Of a stretch of 13,358 nt of DNA, positions 1-7,931 are shown in pieces. Position 1 is the stretch's first letter. Every line of letters starts with the position of its first letter. The notes beneath the pieces are model-generated. The model had not been told where the DNA came from. It ran no database searches and saw nothing but the letters and a program-made list of their open reading frames with translations. The stretch covers positions 1-13,358 of the forward strand of contig JAFYVA010000054.1 of assembly GCA_017549325.1 (NCBI GenBank), read 5' to 3'. The stretch is from Oscillospiraceae bacterium. GTDB lineage: Bacteria; Bacillota_A; Clostridia; Oscillospirales; Oscillospiraceae. A program made the translations under genes and the position numbers.

Positions 1-127
1 AGAAGGGGTGACACTTAGAGCAGACTTCTACGCGAATATCCTTCTTCGTAGAACCTGTCTCAATTACATTACCGCAGGCGCATTTAATAGTAGTCTGCTG
101 ATAATTGGGATGGATTCCTTCCTTCAT
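1..127 (-). CDS. rpmE: 50S ribosomal protein L31 (C+ zinc form), 3' part cut by window edge
   Basis: The first 42 codons of bacterial ribosomal protein L31 are visible, running off the left edge. The family is about 66-70 residues long, so roughly 25 are missing. The N-terminus [11 protein letters not shown] is diagnostic. Cys16, Cys18, Cys36 and Cys39 form the CxC...CxxC zinc site of the C+ type L31, in contrast to the cysteine-free paralogue used under zinc starvation. L31 sits on the large subunit near the central protuberance and bridges to the small subunit. The ATG is preceded by AAAGGGGTGA, an acceptable Shine-Dalgarno sequence. The gene lies 97 bases downstream of addA on the same strand but has its own promoter, so it is probably transcribed mainly on its own. 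No Zur-like box was recognised. Confidence 0.95.
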   Translation of the reverse strand, partial: MKEGIHPNYQQTTIKCACGNVIETGSTKKDIRVEVCSKCHPF

Positions 128-182
128 TGCTCTTGTTCACCCCTTTCTGGTACACTTGTCGGATGCAAAACCTGCAAACGCA
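128..182 (-). other. 5' leader of rpmE, candidate L31 leader RNA
   Basis: About 55 bases lie between the predicted transcription start (near 182) and the rpmE start codon. They contain short TTGC/TTTGCA repeats and the Shine-Dalgarno region. Ribosomal protein L31 genes in several phyla carry autoregulatory leaders, and a Firmicutes version has been described. I cannot fold or align this leader here, so this is only a pointer and no structure is claimed. Confidence 0.25.
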
Positions 183-188
183 ACTGTG

Positions 189-217
189 ATAATACCACAC
201 CTTGAACAAAATTGCAA
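189..217 (-). promoter_or_regulatory. Sigma-A-type promoter of rpmE
   Basis: Read on the minus strand, TTGCAA (212-217) is followed after exactly 17 bases by TATTAT (189-194). This is a good match to TTGACA-17-TATAAT. It begins 8 bases downstream of the addA stop codon and points at rpmE. The predicted start is near 182. No terminator separates addA from it, so some readthrough from addA is likely. Confidence 0.75.
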
Positions 218-224
218 GCCTTTT

Positions 225-3200
225 TTACAAAGAAATTGCAGAATTTTTGTGGAAAAAGTAGACGATCTTCTCACCCACCGGCAAGGACAAAATCTTCTCC
301 AATGCGTAGGCGTAGGCGTTGAGCTGCGGGCGGTAATGCTCCGCTCTCGCCTCCACTTGCCCGTCCTCCACACGGTCTGTCTTGAAGTCCACCACGATGA
401 GTTTTCCATCCTCTACAAAGGCGCAGTCGGCCACGCCCTGCAGCACCATCTCCTCCCCCGCTGCCGCGGCATCGTAGATGGCGGCATCTACCAGTACCGC
501 AAAGCGGTATTCCCGATAAACCCGCTCTGCCCTGCGGATCCGCTCACACAGAGGCGAGGCGAGGAAATTGGTGACAAGGCCGTAGTCCACCGCCTCTGCC
601 TGTCTGTCACTGAGCAGTTTCTTCAGCCGCAGTTCCTCCACGGCAGCGGCTACCGCTGCATCATTGGGCACGGTATGGAAATCGATGTACTGCATCACCG
701 TATGGACGGCGGTGCCCTTTTCTGCGGCGTTGAGCTCTACATGGGGCTGCAAAAACAGGGGCTTATCAAAAGCCGCAGCCCGGGTGCGGGTAGGCTGCGC
801 CGCATCGGTCAGTTCCTCATCCACCATGCGGCCCTTCAGTTGGGTAGCCGTGACCTTGGTGGGGATAACGGTGGCCTTTTCGTAGCCGTACACCGCCTCC
901 AGAGGCGTGGGGTCGAAGGGGGCACTTTCCTCCTCGGGCAGGTCGGACAGCACGCCGTCCTCCTGCGCCGCTGCCGTACCGACGGCGGGATTTTCCCACA
1001 GGCGCACCTTCCATCCACCGCCCACTGCGTCCAACACAGGGCAATCCACCCCCGCATGGAAGCAGATCTTCTGTCCCTCGGGGGTACTGAGCAGGGGCTG
1101 TAGGAGCCAGTCGCCGAGACAGGTGGCGCTGCCCACCGCCTCAGAGGGCACAGGCAGCTGCGCCGAGACAGAGAGGCGCTCAATGGCTGTGGCCAGACTG
1201 CGGCGGCAATCCACGGCGATGAGCTTTTCCTGTGCGCGGGTCAGCGCCACGTACAGGATGCGCATCTCCTCTGACAAACTCTCGCGCTGCAATTTGGCCG
1301 AAAGCGCCGTCTTACTAATGGTGTCGTAGCGTATATGGCGCTGACGGTCCACACGCTCGCAGCCAAGTCCCAGTTGGGGATGCACCAGCACAGGCGAGCG
1401 CAGATCCATGGTGTTAAACCGCTTGGACAGGTCGCACAAAAACACCACGGGGAACTCCAAGCCCTTGGATTTATGGATGGACATAATGCGTACGCCGCCC
1501 ACGGCTGCACGGCCCGCCAAAGGCGGGGTCTGCCCCGTCTCCAGCATACGGCGCAGATGGGTCACAAAATCGAACAGCCGCGCCTTGCCTGCGCCGGACT
1601 GTGTACGGGCGTAGGCGTAGAGGGACAGGAGGTTCTCACGCCGTGCAGCGCCGCCTGCCATGGCACCGAACACCGCCAAAAAGCGGCACTGGTGCAGCAT
1701 CCGCCACAGTACCGTGTCGGCGTGCTCCTCACGGGCTGCCTCACGGAGCATGGTCAGGTCATCTAAAAATGCGGCGGTATCCGCTCCCCCGTCGAGGCAG
1801 AGAGCCTCATAATAGTCGCCGTCCTTTTGCAGCATACGGATCTGCGCCAGCCGGTCGGCACTGAAGCCGTAGAGGGGTGAGCGCAGCACGGAGATGAGGG
1901 GGACATCCTGACGGGGATTGTCGATCAGCTGCAGCATGGCAAAGGCTACGGCGATCTCCACCGTCTCGAAGAAGGCCTCCCCCTCCTCCACGCCGCAGGG
2001 GATCCCCCGTCGCGTCAAGGCGGCAGTGAAAGCATTGATACGGGCATTGGGCGCGCGCATCAAAATGGCAAAATCATCGGCGCGGCAAGGACGCAAGGTG
2101 CCGTCGCCGCCGTGTACCGGATAGCCCTCCGAGAGCATTTTTCCGATCTGTCCGGCCACAAAGTCGGCCTCGACGGCGGTGCGGTCAAAGCGCTCTGTCT
2201 CCGTATCCTCCACGGAGATCAGATGGTACTCCGCCTCGCGCTGCGGAGCCTCGGGATAGTAGGCGGCACCGAAGTAGAGAGACTCGGCATCGCCGTAATC
2301 CATCTCGCCCACATCGGGCGACATGATGTTGCGGAAGATAAAGTTGGTGGCCTCCAGCACCTCGCTTCTCGAGCGGAAGTTGCGGGAGAGCACAATGCGC
2401 CGCTCCTCCCCTTCCTCCGCATTGGCCGCATCCGTAAAGCGCAAATATTTTGCAAGGAAGATGGTGGGATCGGCCAAACGGAAGCGATAGATGCTCTGCT
2501 TGACATCGCCCACGGTGAAGAGGTTGTGTCCCTGACGGGAGATGGCGCTGAAGATGCAGTTCTGCACCTCGTTGGTATCCTGATACTCATCCACCATGAT
2601 CTCGCGGTAGCGTCCGGACACCTGCTGTGCCAGCTCCGAGGGCTTTCCCTCAGCGTCCAGCAGCAGCTCTACGGCATAGTGCTCCTGATCGGAGAAGTCC
2701 AGTGCGCCAAGGCGCACCTTCTCCGTCTGATAGGCGTGGCTGAACTCCGCAGTGAGGTCTGCCAGTGCCAGCATGGCCGGTGCCATAGCGGCCAGATCCT
2801 CCAGATGTTCCTCTGAGGTGATGGCAAAGGGGGCGGCAAACTTCTTCAAATCGTCCTTACACTGTTTGATAAGACGCTTGACGATCTCCTTTTCCAGACT
2901 CTCGCCCCGCACGGCCTTGAGCTTACCGAACACGGGTACACACTCCACCCGCCGGGCCCATGTGGCCGCTTCGGCGAATCCGCGCATTTGTGCCGCACCG
3001 TCCAGCACCGTCTCGGCGTAGGACTCCAGCACCTTCTCTTCACTGAGGGATGTCATTACCGACTCCAGCCGCTGCGCCCAAAAGAGGGCACGGCGGGCAC
3101 TGTTTTCCATCAACAGGTGGCCGTACTCCGTCTCATCCACATTGGTGGGGAGCTGTTCCCATCTGCTGCGCACTGCATTGAGCCAACGCAGCGGATAGGG

Positions 3201-3770
3201 ATGGCTCTGGAGCTTTCCGTACAGTTCCAGCACCAGTTCGCTGAGGGCACGGTCGTCGCGGCCTGCGCCCAGCGTCTCCACAAGATGGCTGCGCCGCTCG
3301 TCCATGTGCTGATAAAATTCATCCAGCACGCGGCTCAATACGCGCTGACGCAGCATCTTTGCCTCCTGTTCATCCAGCACGCGGAAATCAGGGGTCAGAT
3401 TGCGCCCCTCTACCGCAGGCAGCAGGTAAACATTCTCACGGAGCAGGGATGCACAGAAGGCATCCACCGTCTTGATATCCGCCTGATAGACGCGGTAGAG
3501 CTGGCGGCGCAGATGATGGTTGTCGGGTGCTTGTGCCACACGGCGGCTCAGTTCCACGGCGATCTTGCCGCGGAGCTCGGCGGCGGCGGCCTTGGTATAG
3601 GTGATGATCAGAAAGTCATCCACATTGCACGAGCCGTCTGCCATGTAGTCGAAGAGCCGCTCCACCAGCACCTTGGTTTTACCGGAACCGGCGGCAGCAG
3701 AGACCAGCAGGCTGCCGCCGCGGTTTTCCACGGCGCTTTGCTGCTCTTGTGTCAGCTTGATCTCAGCCAT
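225..3770 (-). CDS. addA: ATP-dependent helicase/nuclease AddA
   Basis: AddA is the UvrD-type 3'-5' helicase and nuclease subunit of AddAB, the Firmicutes counterpart of RecBCD. It unwinds and resects double-strand breaks to load RecA for recombinational repair. The 1181-residue protein has the Q motif LTQEQQ (6-11), Walker A AAAGSGKT (25-32), motif II VDEYQDT, motif III VGDVKQSIYRF, motif V IHKSKGLEFPVVF and motif VI LYVALTRAQEK. It ends in a RecB-type nuclease domain with Asp1115 (GVADCAF), VDFKTD (Asp1128, Lys1130) and Gln1149, so the nuclease looks intact. I chose the ATG at 3770 rather than an in-frame one 16 codons upstream, because GGGAGGTGG (3777-3785) sits just ahead of it and MAEIKLTQEQQ matches the family N-terminus. 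The start overlaps the addB stop in ATGGCTGA, implying translational coupling. It is slightly shorter than B. subtilis AddA (about 1230 residues). Confidence 0.97.
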   Translation of the reverse strand: MAEIKLTQEQQSAVENRGGSLLVSAAAGSGKTKVLVERLFDYMADGSCNVDDFLIITYTKAAAAELRGKIAVELSRRVAQAPDNHHLRRQLYRVYQADIKTVDAFCASLLRENVYLLPAVEGRNLTPDFRVLDEQEAKMLRQRVLSRVLDEFYQHMDERRSHLVETLGAGRDDRALSELVLELYGKLQSHPYPLRWLNAVRSRWEQLPTNVDETEYGHLLMENSARRALFWAQRLESVMTSLSEEKVLESYAETVLDGAAQMRGFAEAATWARRVECVPVFGKLKAVRGESLEKEIVKRLIKQCKDDLKKFAAPFAITSEEHLEDLAAMAPAMLALADLTAEFSHAYQTEKVRLGALDFSDQEHYAVELLLDAEGKPSELAQQVSGRYREIMVDEYQDTNEVQNCIFSAISRQGHNLFTVGDVKQSIYRFRLADPTIFLAKYLRFTDAANAEEGEERRIVLSRNFRSRSEVLEATNFIFRNIMSPDVGEMDYGDAESLYFGAAYYPEAPQREAEYHLISVEDTETERFDRTAVEADFVAGQIGKMLSEGYPVHGGDGTLRPCRADDFAILMRAPNARINAFTAALTRRGIPCGVEEGEAFFETVEIAVAFAMLQLIDNPRQDVPLISVLRSPLYGFSADRLAQIRMLQKDGDYYEALCLDGGADTAAFLDDLTMLREAAREEHADTVLWRMLHQCRFLAVFGAMAGGAARRENLLSLYAYARTQSGAGKARLFDFVTHLRRMLETGQTPPLAGRAAVGGVRIMSIHKSKGLEFPVVFLCDLSKRFNTMDLRSPVLVHPQLGLGCERVDRQRHIRYDTISKTALSAKLQRESLSEEMRILYVALTRAQEKLIAVDCRRSLATAIERLSVSAQLPVPSEAVGSATCLGDWLLQPLLSTPEGQKICFHAGVDCPVLDAVGGGWKVRLWENPAVGTAAAQEDGVLSDLPEEESAPFDPTPLEAVYGYEKATVIPTKVTATQLKGRMVDEELTDAAQPTRTRAAAFDKPLFLQPHVELNAAEKGTAVHTVMQYIDFHTVPNDAAVAAAVEELRLKKLLSDRQAEAVDYGLVTNFLASPLCERIRRAERVYREYRFAVLVDAAIYDAAAAGEEMVLQGVADCAFVEDGKLIVVDFKTDRVEDGQVEARAEHYRPQLNAYAYALEKILSLPVGEKIVYFFHKNSAISL

Positions 3771-6700
3771 TGGACTCCACCTCCCCCGTCTCCTGATCGA
3801 CGATCTGCCAGAATTCATCCGGCGATGTTTTCTTCAAATACCGCATGGTGTCCCGCTGCTTGTCGAAATAGCAGGCCGAGGCAAAGGGACAATAGGTACA
3901 CGCACCTTCCTGCGGGCCACGGGCATAGGGGTCGGCATCGATGTTGCCGTCGGCAATTTCCCGGGTAATGTCGTGGAGGAGCTTGTCCACATAGCGCCCC
4001 AGCTTACCCAGCTGCGCCGCCGAGGCGATACCGCCGCTGATATTTCCGTCCTTGTTGACGGAAATAGGCAGAAACGTGGGCTTTTCCAGCGCGCTGTGCT
4101 CCATAGCCTGCAGCACCTCCGGCTCTCCCAGCACAAGGCCGGTACGGGCGACGCTCTTGCGGAGTGCATCGGCGATCTTCTCGTCCCCGGTGTTGCGCTC
4201 CATGCGTAAAATCTCGCTGCGGGCCGGGTGATAGAGCACACCTGCAGGGACGATCTCTTTCCCAAAATAGGCGCTGCCCTTCTCCCCCAACGTGAACAGA
4301 TACAGCAGCATCTGAAGCCCCAGACCGTAGCGCACATCGGTCAGGTCAAAGGCCTTCTTTCCCGTCTTATAGTCCACCACGCGGAGATAGAGTTTGTCAT
4401 CCTTCACCCAGCCGTCCACGCGGTCCACCTTGCCCGAGAGCGAGAGCTGCGCCCCACCCTCGGTGACGGTGATGGGCTGCAGCACGCCGTCGCGGCCACC
4501 AAAGCCCAACTCAAAGGCCACAGGGACAAAGTCGGAGGTGCGCAGCTCCTCGGCAATACTGTCGATAATATCGTAGGCCGTCTCGCGGAGGCGGTGGAAC
4601 AGATACCGAAAACGGGGACTCTTTTCCTCGTAGCGGTCGATCTCCTCGGCGGCATAGCGCTCCACATAGGTGCGTACCATCCCACGGAGTTCCTTTTGCT
4701 CCACCTTGGCCCAGCCGCCCAGTTCCTTCACATCGCGGCTGACATTTTCCAGCAGATAGTGGACGAATGTACCGATCTCGGGCGCCTCGAACGAGGCGCT
4801 CTTGCGCTCCTTGGCGCGGAGGCCGTAGCGCATAAAGTAGCTGAAGTGACAGGAGTTGGCGTTATCCATACGGCTGGCAGACATAGCCAGTTTCTTGCCG
4901 TAGAGTCCCTCCACCGCAGCGGGGGACAGCTTTCCTTTCGGCATGGTACGGGCGCGCTCCATGGCATCCAGTACGCCGTTGCAGCGTCCACTGTCGCGGA
5001 AATACCGCCACAGGCGTTCATCCTCTGCCGCCAGACACAGCGCCGCGCTCTCCAGACGCAGGCGGTACTCGCCGTCCTCACGGCGCACGCGCAGCTGTGG
5101 GAACAGCCGTCCCATGCGCTCCACCACGAAGGAGGGGCGCAGTTCCGTGCCGGCACTGTCGCTGCAGCACCAGCTGATATGCAGGTAGTCGGTGGGCTGG
5201 GCAAGACAGGCGTAGATATTCTGCAGTTCGTTGTCCAGCGCATCGAAGGTGGCATCGGACAGAGGCAGCTCCCGCTCACTCATGAGCCGGCGGGCCTCTT
5301 CATCCAAAATACCGCCCTGAGGCTCGATGCGGGGCAGCACCGAGTCGTTGGCGCCCAGCAGGAACACGGCGCGGACGCGATGGCGGTCATTGCGGGTGAT
5401 CTCGCTGATCTTCACCTGATCCAGCGTGGCGGGAATGGTGCCCACACTGTAACGACTCAGCACAAGGCGCAGGAGGCGGGCAAACTCTTCCCCATCCATC
5501 TTCTCGCTGCCTAAGATCTCTACAAACTGATCCAGTACGCCGCAGAAAATGCTCCACAGCTGCACATATTCCTCTGCCTGCTGCACCTCACCCATCGCGA
5601 TAAAGGCATCCGCCTTTTCCCGCAGCTGCTGCGGTACGCCGCAGGCAATGGCGAAGTCGTAGAGTGCGCGAGCCTTATCCACGCCCTCACTCTCCCCCGC
5701 CAACCCCTTATAGAGGGCGGCGAATCGGGGGCGCAGCACCTCGCGGATGCGGTTGATCTCCTCGAGGCGGGCATGACTGCGGTCGTTGAACTCAAGGCCG
5801 TAGCCCTCGGGGTGCGCCGTCCACAGCTGCTCACGGATCCACATCCGACCGTGGATATCCCAGCGGACCACATAGTTCTCCAACAGGTCACACTCATCGC
5901 GGCTGATGCCCGCAAGCCCCGTTTTCAGGCAGCGGAACATATCCTCGTATTCAAATCCGCCCGTCACCGCATCTACGGCGTAGAGCAGCATGGTGATGAC
6001 CGCTTTTTCCGTCAAATCGCGGCGCAGGCTCATGTAGGCGCTGATGCCGTCGCGGCGCAGCACCATCTCCAACAGCGCCCCGTAGCGCTCCATATCGCGG
6101 CAGGCCACGGCAATATCGCGGTAGCGATAGCCCTCCTCCGTCACAAGGCGGCGGATCTCGGCGCTGACATACTCCACCTCGGCGTAGGCATCGGCGGCCT
6201 CATACAGAGCAATATGCTCAGCGGCATCCTCCCCCTCATAGGCTCTGTCGAAGCCGAAAATATGACGCTCCAGATGGGCAAGGGCACTTTTGCTGTCATT
6301 TTTCAGGTACGCAAAGCGCACCGCAGCGCCCGCATCGTCGGCAAGACGCTTCAAGCGCTCGCGCTGTGCAGCGGCATTTTGGAAGAACTCATGGTTATAC
6401 TGCTCACCCAGCAGCGTCACCGTCACACTGTGGCAGCGGCGCAGGGCGTGGCCGAGAATACGCTCCTCCTGTTTGGTAAAGAAGGAAAATCCGTCCACAT
6501 ACAGGTCTTTTCCGTCAAAATAGCGACTCTCATGGAGATGGTCGCACAGCTTTTCCATACGGGAACGGCTGTCGATGCCGCCGCTGCGAAGGCGGGCATC
6601 GTAAGCGGTGAAAATGTAGGCAAGATCACGCAGCTTATCGCCCATGGCACCCTCCACATCCTTGATGCGCTCATGGAGCGTCTCGGGGGCAATGTCATAG

Positions 6701-7080
6701 GCGTAAAACTCATCCATCAGATCGGTCAGCTGCTGCAAAAAGGCAGCGCGGCGGGAGGGCTTTCCGAACACCCGCAGATTGTGCTGTGCATCCTGCAAAC
6801 TGCGGCGCATGGTCAGCAGCTTACCGCCGCCGTCCAGCGTAAAATCGGCGCCGCCGCCCGTTTCAGACAGCACACGGCGGGCAAGGGAGGCAAAGCTCAG
6901 CACCTCGGCGTTGGCAGAGGCGGTGTCACCGCAGCACTTCAGAAGATCCATCTCCGCCTCGTGAGAGGTGTGCTCGGGCACAAGAAGGATCTGCCCCCGC
7001 TCATAGCGGTGTTGATTCAGTTGTGACAGCACGGCGGCAGATTTTCCGCTGCCTGCACGGCCCATCAAAATGGTCAGCAT
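3763..7080 (-). CDS. addB: ATP-dependent helicase/deoxyribonuclease AddB
   Basis: AddB is the partner subunit of AddA. It supplies the second nuclease, which cuts the 5' strand, and a helicase-like body involved in Chi recognition. The 1105-residue protein starts with Walker A GRAGSGKS (7-14). The C-terminal nuclease core shows KVDRVD (Asp886/Asp889), VVDYKTG (Asp903, Lys905) and Gln923. Four cysteines match the iron-sulfur cluster ligands known for B. subtilis AddB: Cys744 in NSCHFSYFMRYGL, then Cys1061, Cys1064 and Cys1070 in CTYCPFASAC, with the same CxxCx5C spacing. The ATG has AGGAGGG about 8 bases upstream (7088-7095). The addB-addA order is the usual Firmicutes one. At 1105 residues it is a little shorter than the B. 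subtilis protein (about 1166), and I see no break or missing motif. Confidence 0.97.
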   Translation of the reverse strand: MLTILMGRAGSGKSAAVLSQLNQHRYERGQILLVPEHTSHEAEMDLLKCCGDTASANAEVLSFASLARRVLSETGGGADFTLDGGGKLLTMRRSLQDAQHNLRVFGKPSRRAAFLQQLTDLMDEFYAYDIAPETLHERIKDVEGAMGDKLRDLAYIFTAYDARLRSGGIDSRSRMEKLCDHLHESRYFDGKDLYVDGFSFFTKQEERILGHALRRCHSVTVTLLGEQYNHEFFQNAAAQRERLKRLADDAGAAVRFAYLKNDSKSALAHLERHIFGFDRAYEGEDAAEHIALYEAADAYAEVEYVSAEIRRLVTEEGYRYRDIAVACRDMERYGALLEMVLRRDGISAYMSLRRDLTEKAVITMLLYAVDAVTGGFEYEDMFRCLKTGLAGISRDECDLLENYVVRWDIHGRMWIREQLWTAHPEGYGLEFNDRSHARLEEINRIREVLRPRFAALYKGLAGESEGVDKARALYDFAIACGVPQQLREKADAFIAMGEVQQAEEYVQLWSIFCGVLDQFVEILGSEKMDGEEFARLLRLVLSRYSVGTIPATLDQVKISEITRNDRHRVRAVFLLGANDSVLPRIEPQGGILDEEARRLMSERELPLSDATFDALDNELQNIYACLAQPTDYLHISWCCSDSAGTELRPSFVVERMGRLFPQLRVRREDGEYRLRLESAALCLAAEDERLWRYFRDSGRCNGVLDAMERARTMPKGKLSPAAVEGLYGKKLAMSASRMDNANSCHFSYFMRYGLRAKERKSASFEAPEIGTFVHYLLENVSRDVKELGGWAKVEQKELRGMVRTYVERYAAEEIDRYEEKSPRFRYLFHRLRETAYDIIDSIAEELRTSDFVPVAFELGFGGRDGVLQPITVTEGGAQLSLSGKVDRVDGWVKDDKLYLRVVDYKTGKKAFDLTDVRYGLGLQMLLYLFTLGEKGSAYFGKEIVPAGVLYHPARSEILRMERNTGDEKIADALRKSVARTGLVLGEPEVLQAMEHSALEKPTFLPISVNKDGNISGGIASAAQLGKLGRYVDKLLHDITREIADGNIDADPYARGPQEGACTYCPFASACYFDKQRDTMRYLKKTSPDEFWQIVDQETGEVESNG

Positions 7081-7114
7081 GGCCTCTTCCCTCCTGTGGC
7101 GATTCGTTTTTTAC

Positions 7115-7143
7115 ATTATACACGATTTTCCGGCATAAGGAAA
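7115..7143 (-). promoter_or_regulatory. Promoter of addBA
   Basis: Read on the minus strand, a perfect TATAAT (7115-7120) lies 34 bases upstream of the addB ATG. The hexamer 17 bases further up, TTTCCT (7138-7143), is a poor -35. The -10 is convincing and the -35 is weak, which fits modest constitutive expression of a repair enzyme. No LexA-type box was recognised. Confidence 0.6.
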
Positions 7144-7212
7144 GAGGGTACGCCCGCAATATGCACGGTGTCGAAGAAATAAGACAGATGGCTATCAGAA
7201 AAAAATGATTGT

Positions 7213-7228
7213 AGTGGCAAATGTCACA
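7213..7228. promoter_or_regulatory. Candidate Crp/Fnr-family operator upstream of thioredoxin operon
   Basis: The sequence AGTGG-CAAATG-TCACA resembles the Crp/Fnr-family palindrome TGTGA-N6-TCACA. The right half is perfect and the left half matches three of five bases. Its centre (7220.5) falls near -41.5 if transcription starts about 7 bases after the TATACT -10 at 7250-7255, which is the classical class II activator position. That -10 has no recognisable -35, as expected for an activator-dependent promoter. This is inference from position and pattern only. Confidence 0.3.
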
Positions 7229-7231
7229 GAA

Positions 7232-7260
7232 TTACCGCAGAACTTCGGGTATACTACAAT
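7232..7260 (+). promoter_or_regulatory. Promoter region of thioredoxin-rhodanese-CoADR operon
   Basis: Two overlapping -10 candidates exist: TATACT (7250-7255) and TACAAT (7255-7260). TACAAT has TTACCG (7232-7237) exactly 17 bases upstream, matching the -35 consensus at only 3 of 6 positions. TATACT has no -35 at normal spacing. Either would give a short leader of about 25-30 bases before the thioredoxin ATG. The choice between them affects the reading of the upstream palindrome. Confidence 0.5.
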
Positions 7261-7291
7261 CAGAAAACAAAAAACTAAGGAGGACAAGAAG

Positions 7292-7597
7292 ATGTCTGCT
7301 ATCAATATTCACAACAACAATTTTCATAACGAAGTACTCAATTCCGACAAGCCCGTGCTGCTGGATTTCTGGGCTCCCTGGTGCGGCCCCTGCCGCCGCG
7401 TTGTCCCGCTGGTGGAGGAGATCGCCGAAGAGCGCTCCGACATCAAGGTAGGCAAGGTCAATGTAGAGGAACAGCCTGAGCTGGCCCGTCAGTTCGGCGT
7501 CAAGAGCATCCCCATGCTGGTGGTGATGAAGGACGGCGAGGTCGTCAAGCGCTCCGTAGGGGCCAAGAATAAGAGCGCCATTCTGGCGATGCTGTAA
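7292..7597 (+). CDS. trxA: Thioredoxin
   Basis: This is a 101-residue cytoplasmic thioredoxin, a dithiol reductant for protein disulfides and other oxidised thiols. The redox motif WCGPC is at residues 30-34 (Cys31, Cys34) within DFWAPWCGPC. The cis-proline loop is SIPM (Pro74). Length and motifs are those of a single-domain thioredoxin. I chose the ATG at 7292 because AAGGAGG lies 7 bases ahead of it. An in-frame ATG 29 codons upstream has no ribosome binding site and would add a tail foreign to the family. It is the first gene of a three-gene operon with a rhodanese and a CoADR-rhodanese fusion, 12 bases before the next start, and probably recycles persulfides or disulfides formed by them. 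The symbol rests on family membership; the genome may hold other thioredoxins. Confidence 0.93.
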   Translation: MSAINIHNNNFHNEVLNSDKPVLLDFWAPWCGPCRRVVPLVEEIAEERSDIKVGKVNVEEQPELARQFGVKSIPMLVVMKDGEVVKRSVGAKNKSAILAML

Positions 7598-7609
7598 GGA
7601 GGTGCGGTC

Positions 7610-7930
7610 ATGGGCTTTTTCGATCTGTTCCGACAAAGCGACATCAATCAGGGTCTTGCCGATTATCACGCCGCATCCGACGCGCTGCTGCTGGATGTGC
7701 GCTCCCCCGAGGAATATCGGGAGGGCCATATCCCGGGCAGCCAGAATCTCCCCCTGCAGCTCCTTGACAAACTGCCCGCAGTGGTGGAAAATAAAGAAAC
7801 GGAACTGTTTGTCTACTGCCGCTCCGGCGCACGGAGCCGTCAGGCAGTGGAGATACTCAAAAGCATGGGCTATGTCAATGCACACAATATCGGCGGCATT
7901 GTCGCCTATCGAGGAAAGGTGGAACGATAA
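7610..7930 (+). CDS. Single-domain rhodanese (sulfurtransferase)
   Basis: This is a 106-residue cytoplasmic rhodanese-homology protein. The family carries sulfane sulfur as a cysteine persulfide and moves it between donors and thiol acceptors. Visible motifs are LLLDVRSPEEYREGHIPGS (27-44), typical of the domain, and the active-site loop CRSGARS with nucleophile Cys70, the six-residue loop of sulfur-transferring rather than phosphatase-like members. No signal peptide or membrane segment is seen. AGGAGG straddles the end of the thioredoxin gene just ahead of the ATG, so the two are coupled. The stop codon is one base from the start of the CoADR-rhodanese gene. A role in delivering sulfane sulfur to, or receiving it from, the neighbouring reductase and thioredoxin is inferred from the operon. 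Confidence 0.93.
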   Translation: MGFFDLFRQSDINQGLADYHAASDALLLDVRSPEEYREGHIPGSQNLPLQLLDKLPAVVENKETELFVYCRSGARSRQAVEILKSMGYVNAHNIGGIVAYRGKVER

Positions 7931-7931
7931 G

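Noticed and set aside
105..1103. A 332-codon plus-strand frame (and similar long plus-strand frames at 4228-5514 and 5773-7026) opposite addA and addB
   Set aside because: These are mirror frames of the addAB genes. The minus strand carries continuous helicase and nuclease motifs with proper starts and overlaps.
3771..3818. In-frame ATG giving addA 16 extra residues
   Set aside because: The added residues are arginine-rich out-of-frame addB sequence. The family N-terminus and the GGGAGGTGG site support the ATG at 3770.
7205..7291. Upstream in-frame ATG that would lengthen thioredoxin by 29 residues
   Set aside because: It has no ribosome binding site, overlaps the promoter elements, and adds a tail not found in thioredoxins. 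The ATG at 7292 has AAGGAGG at good spacing.
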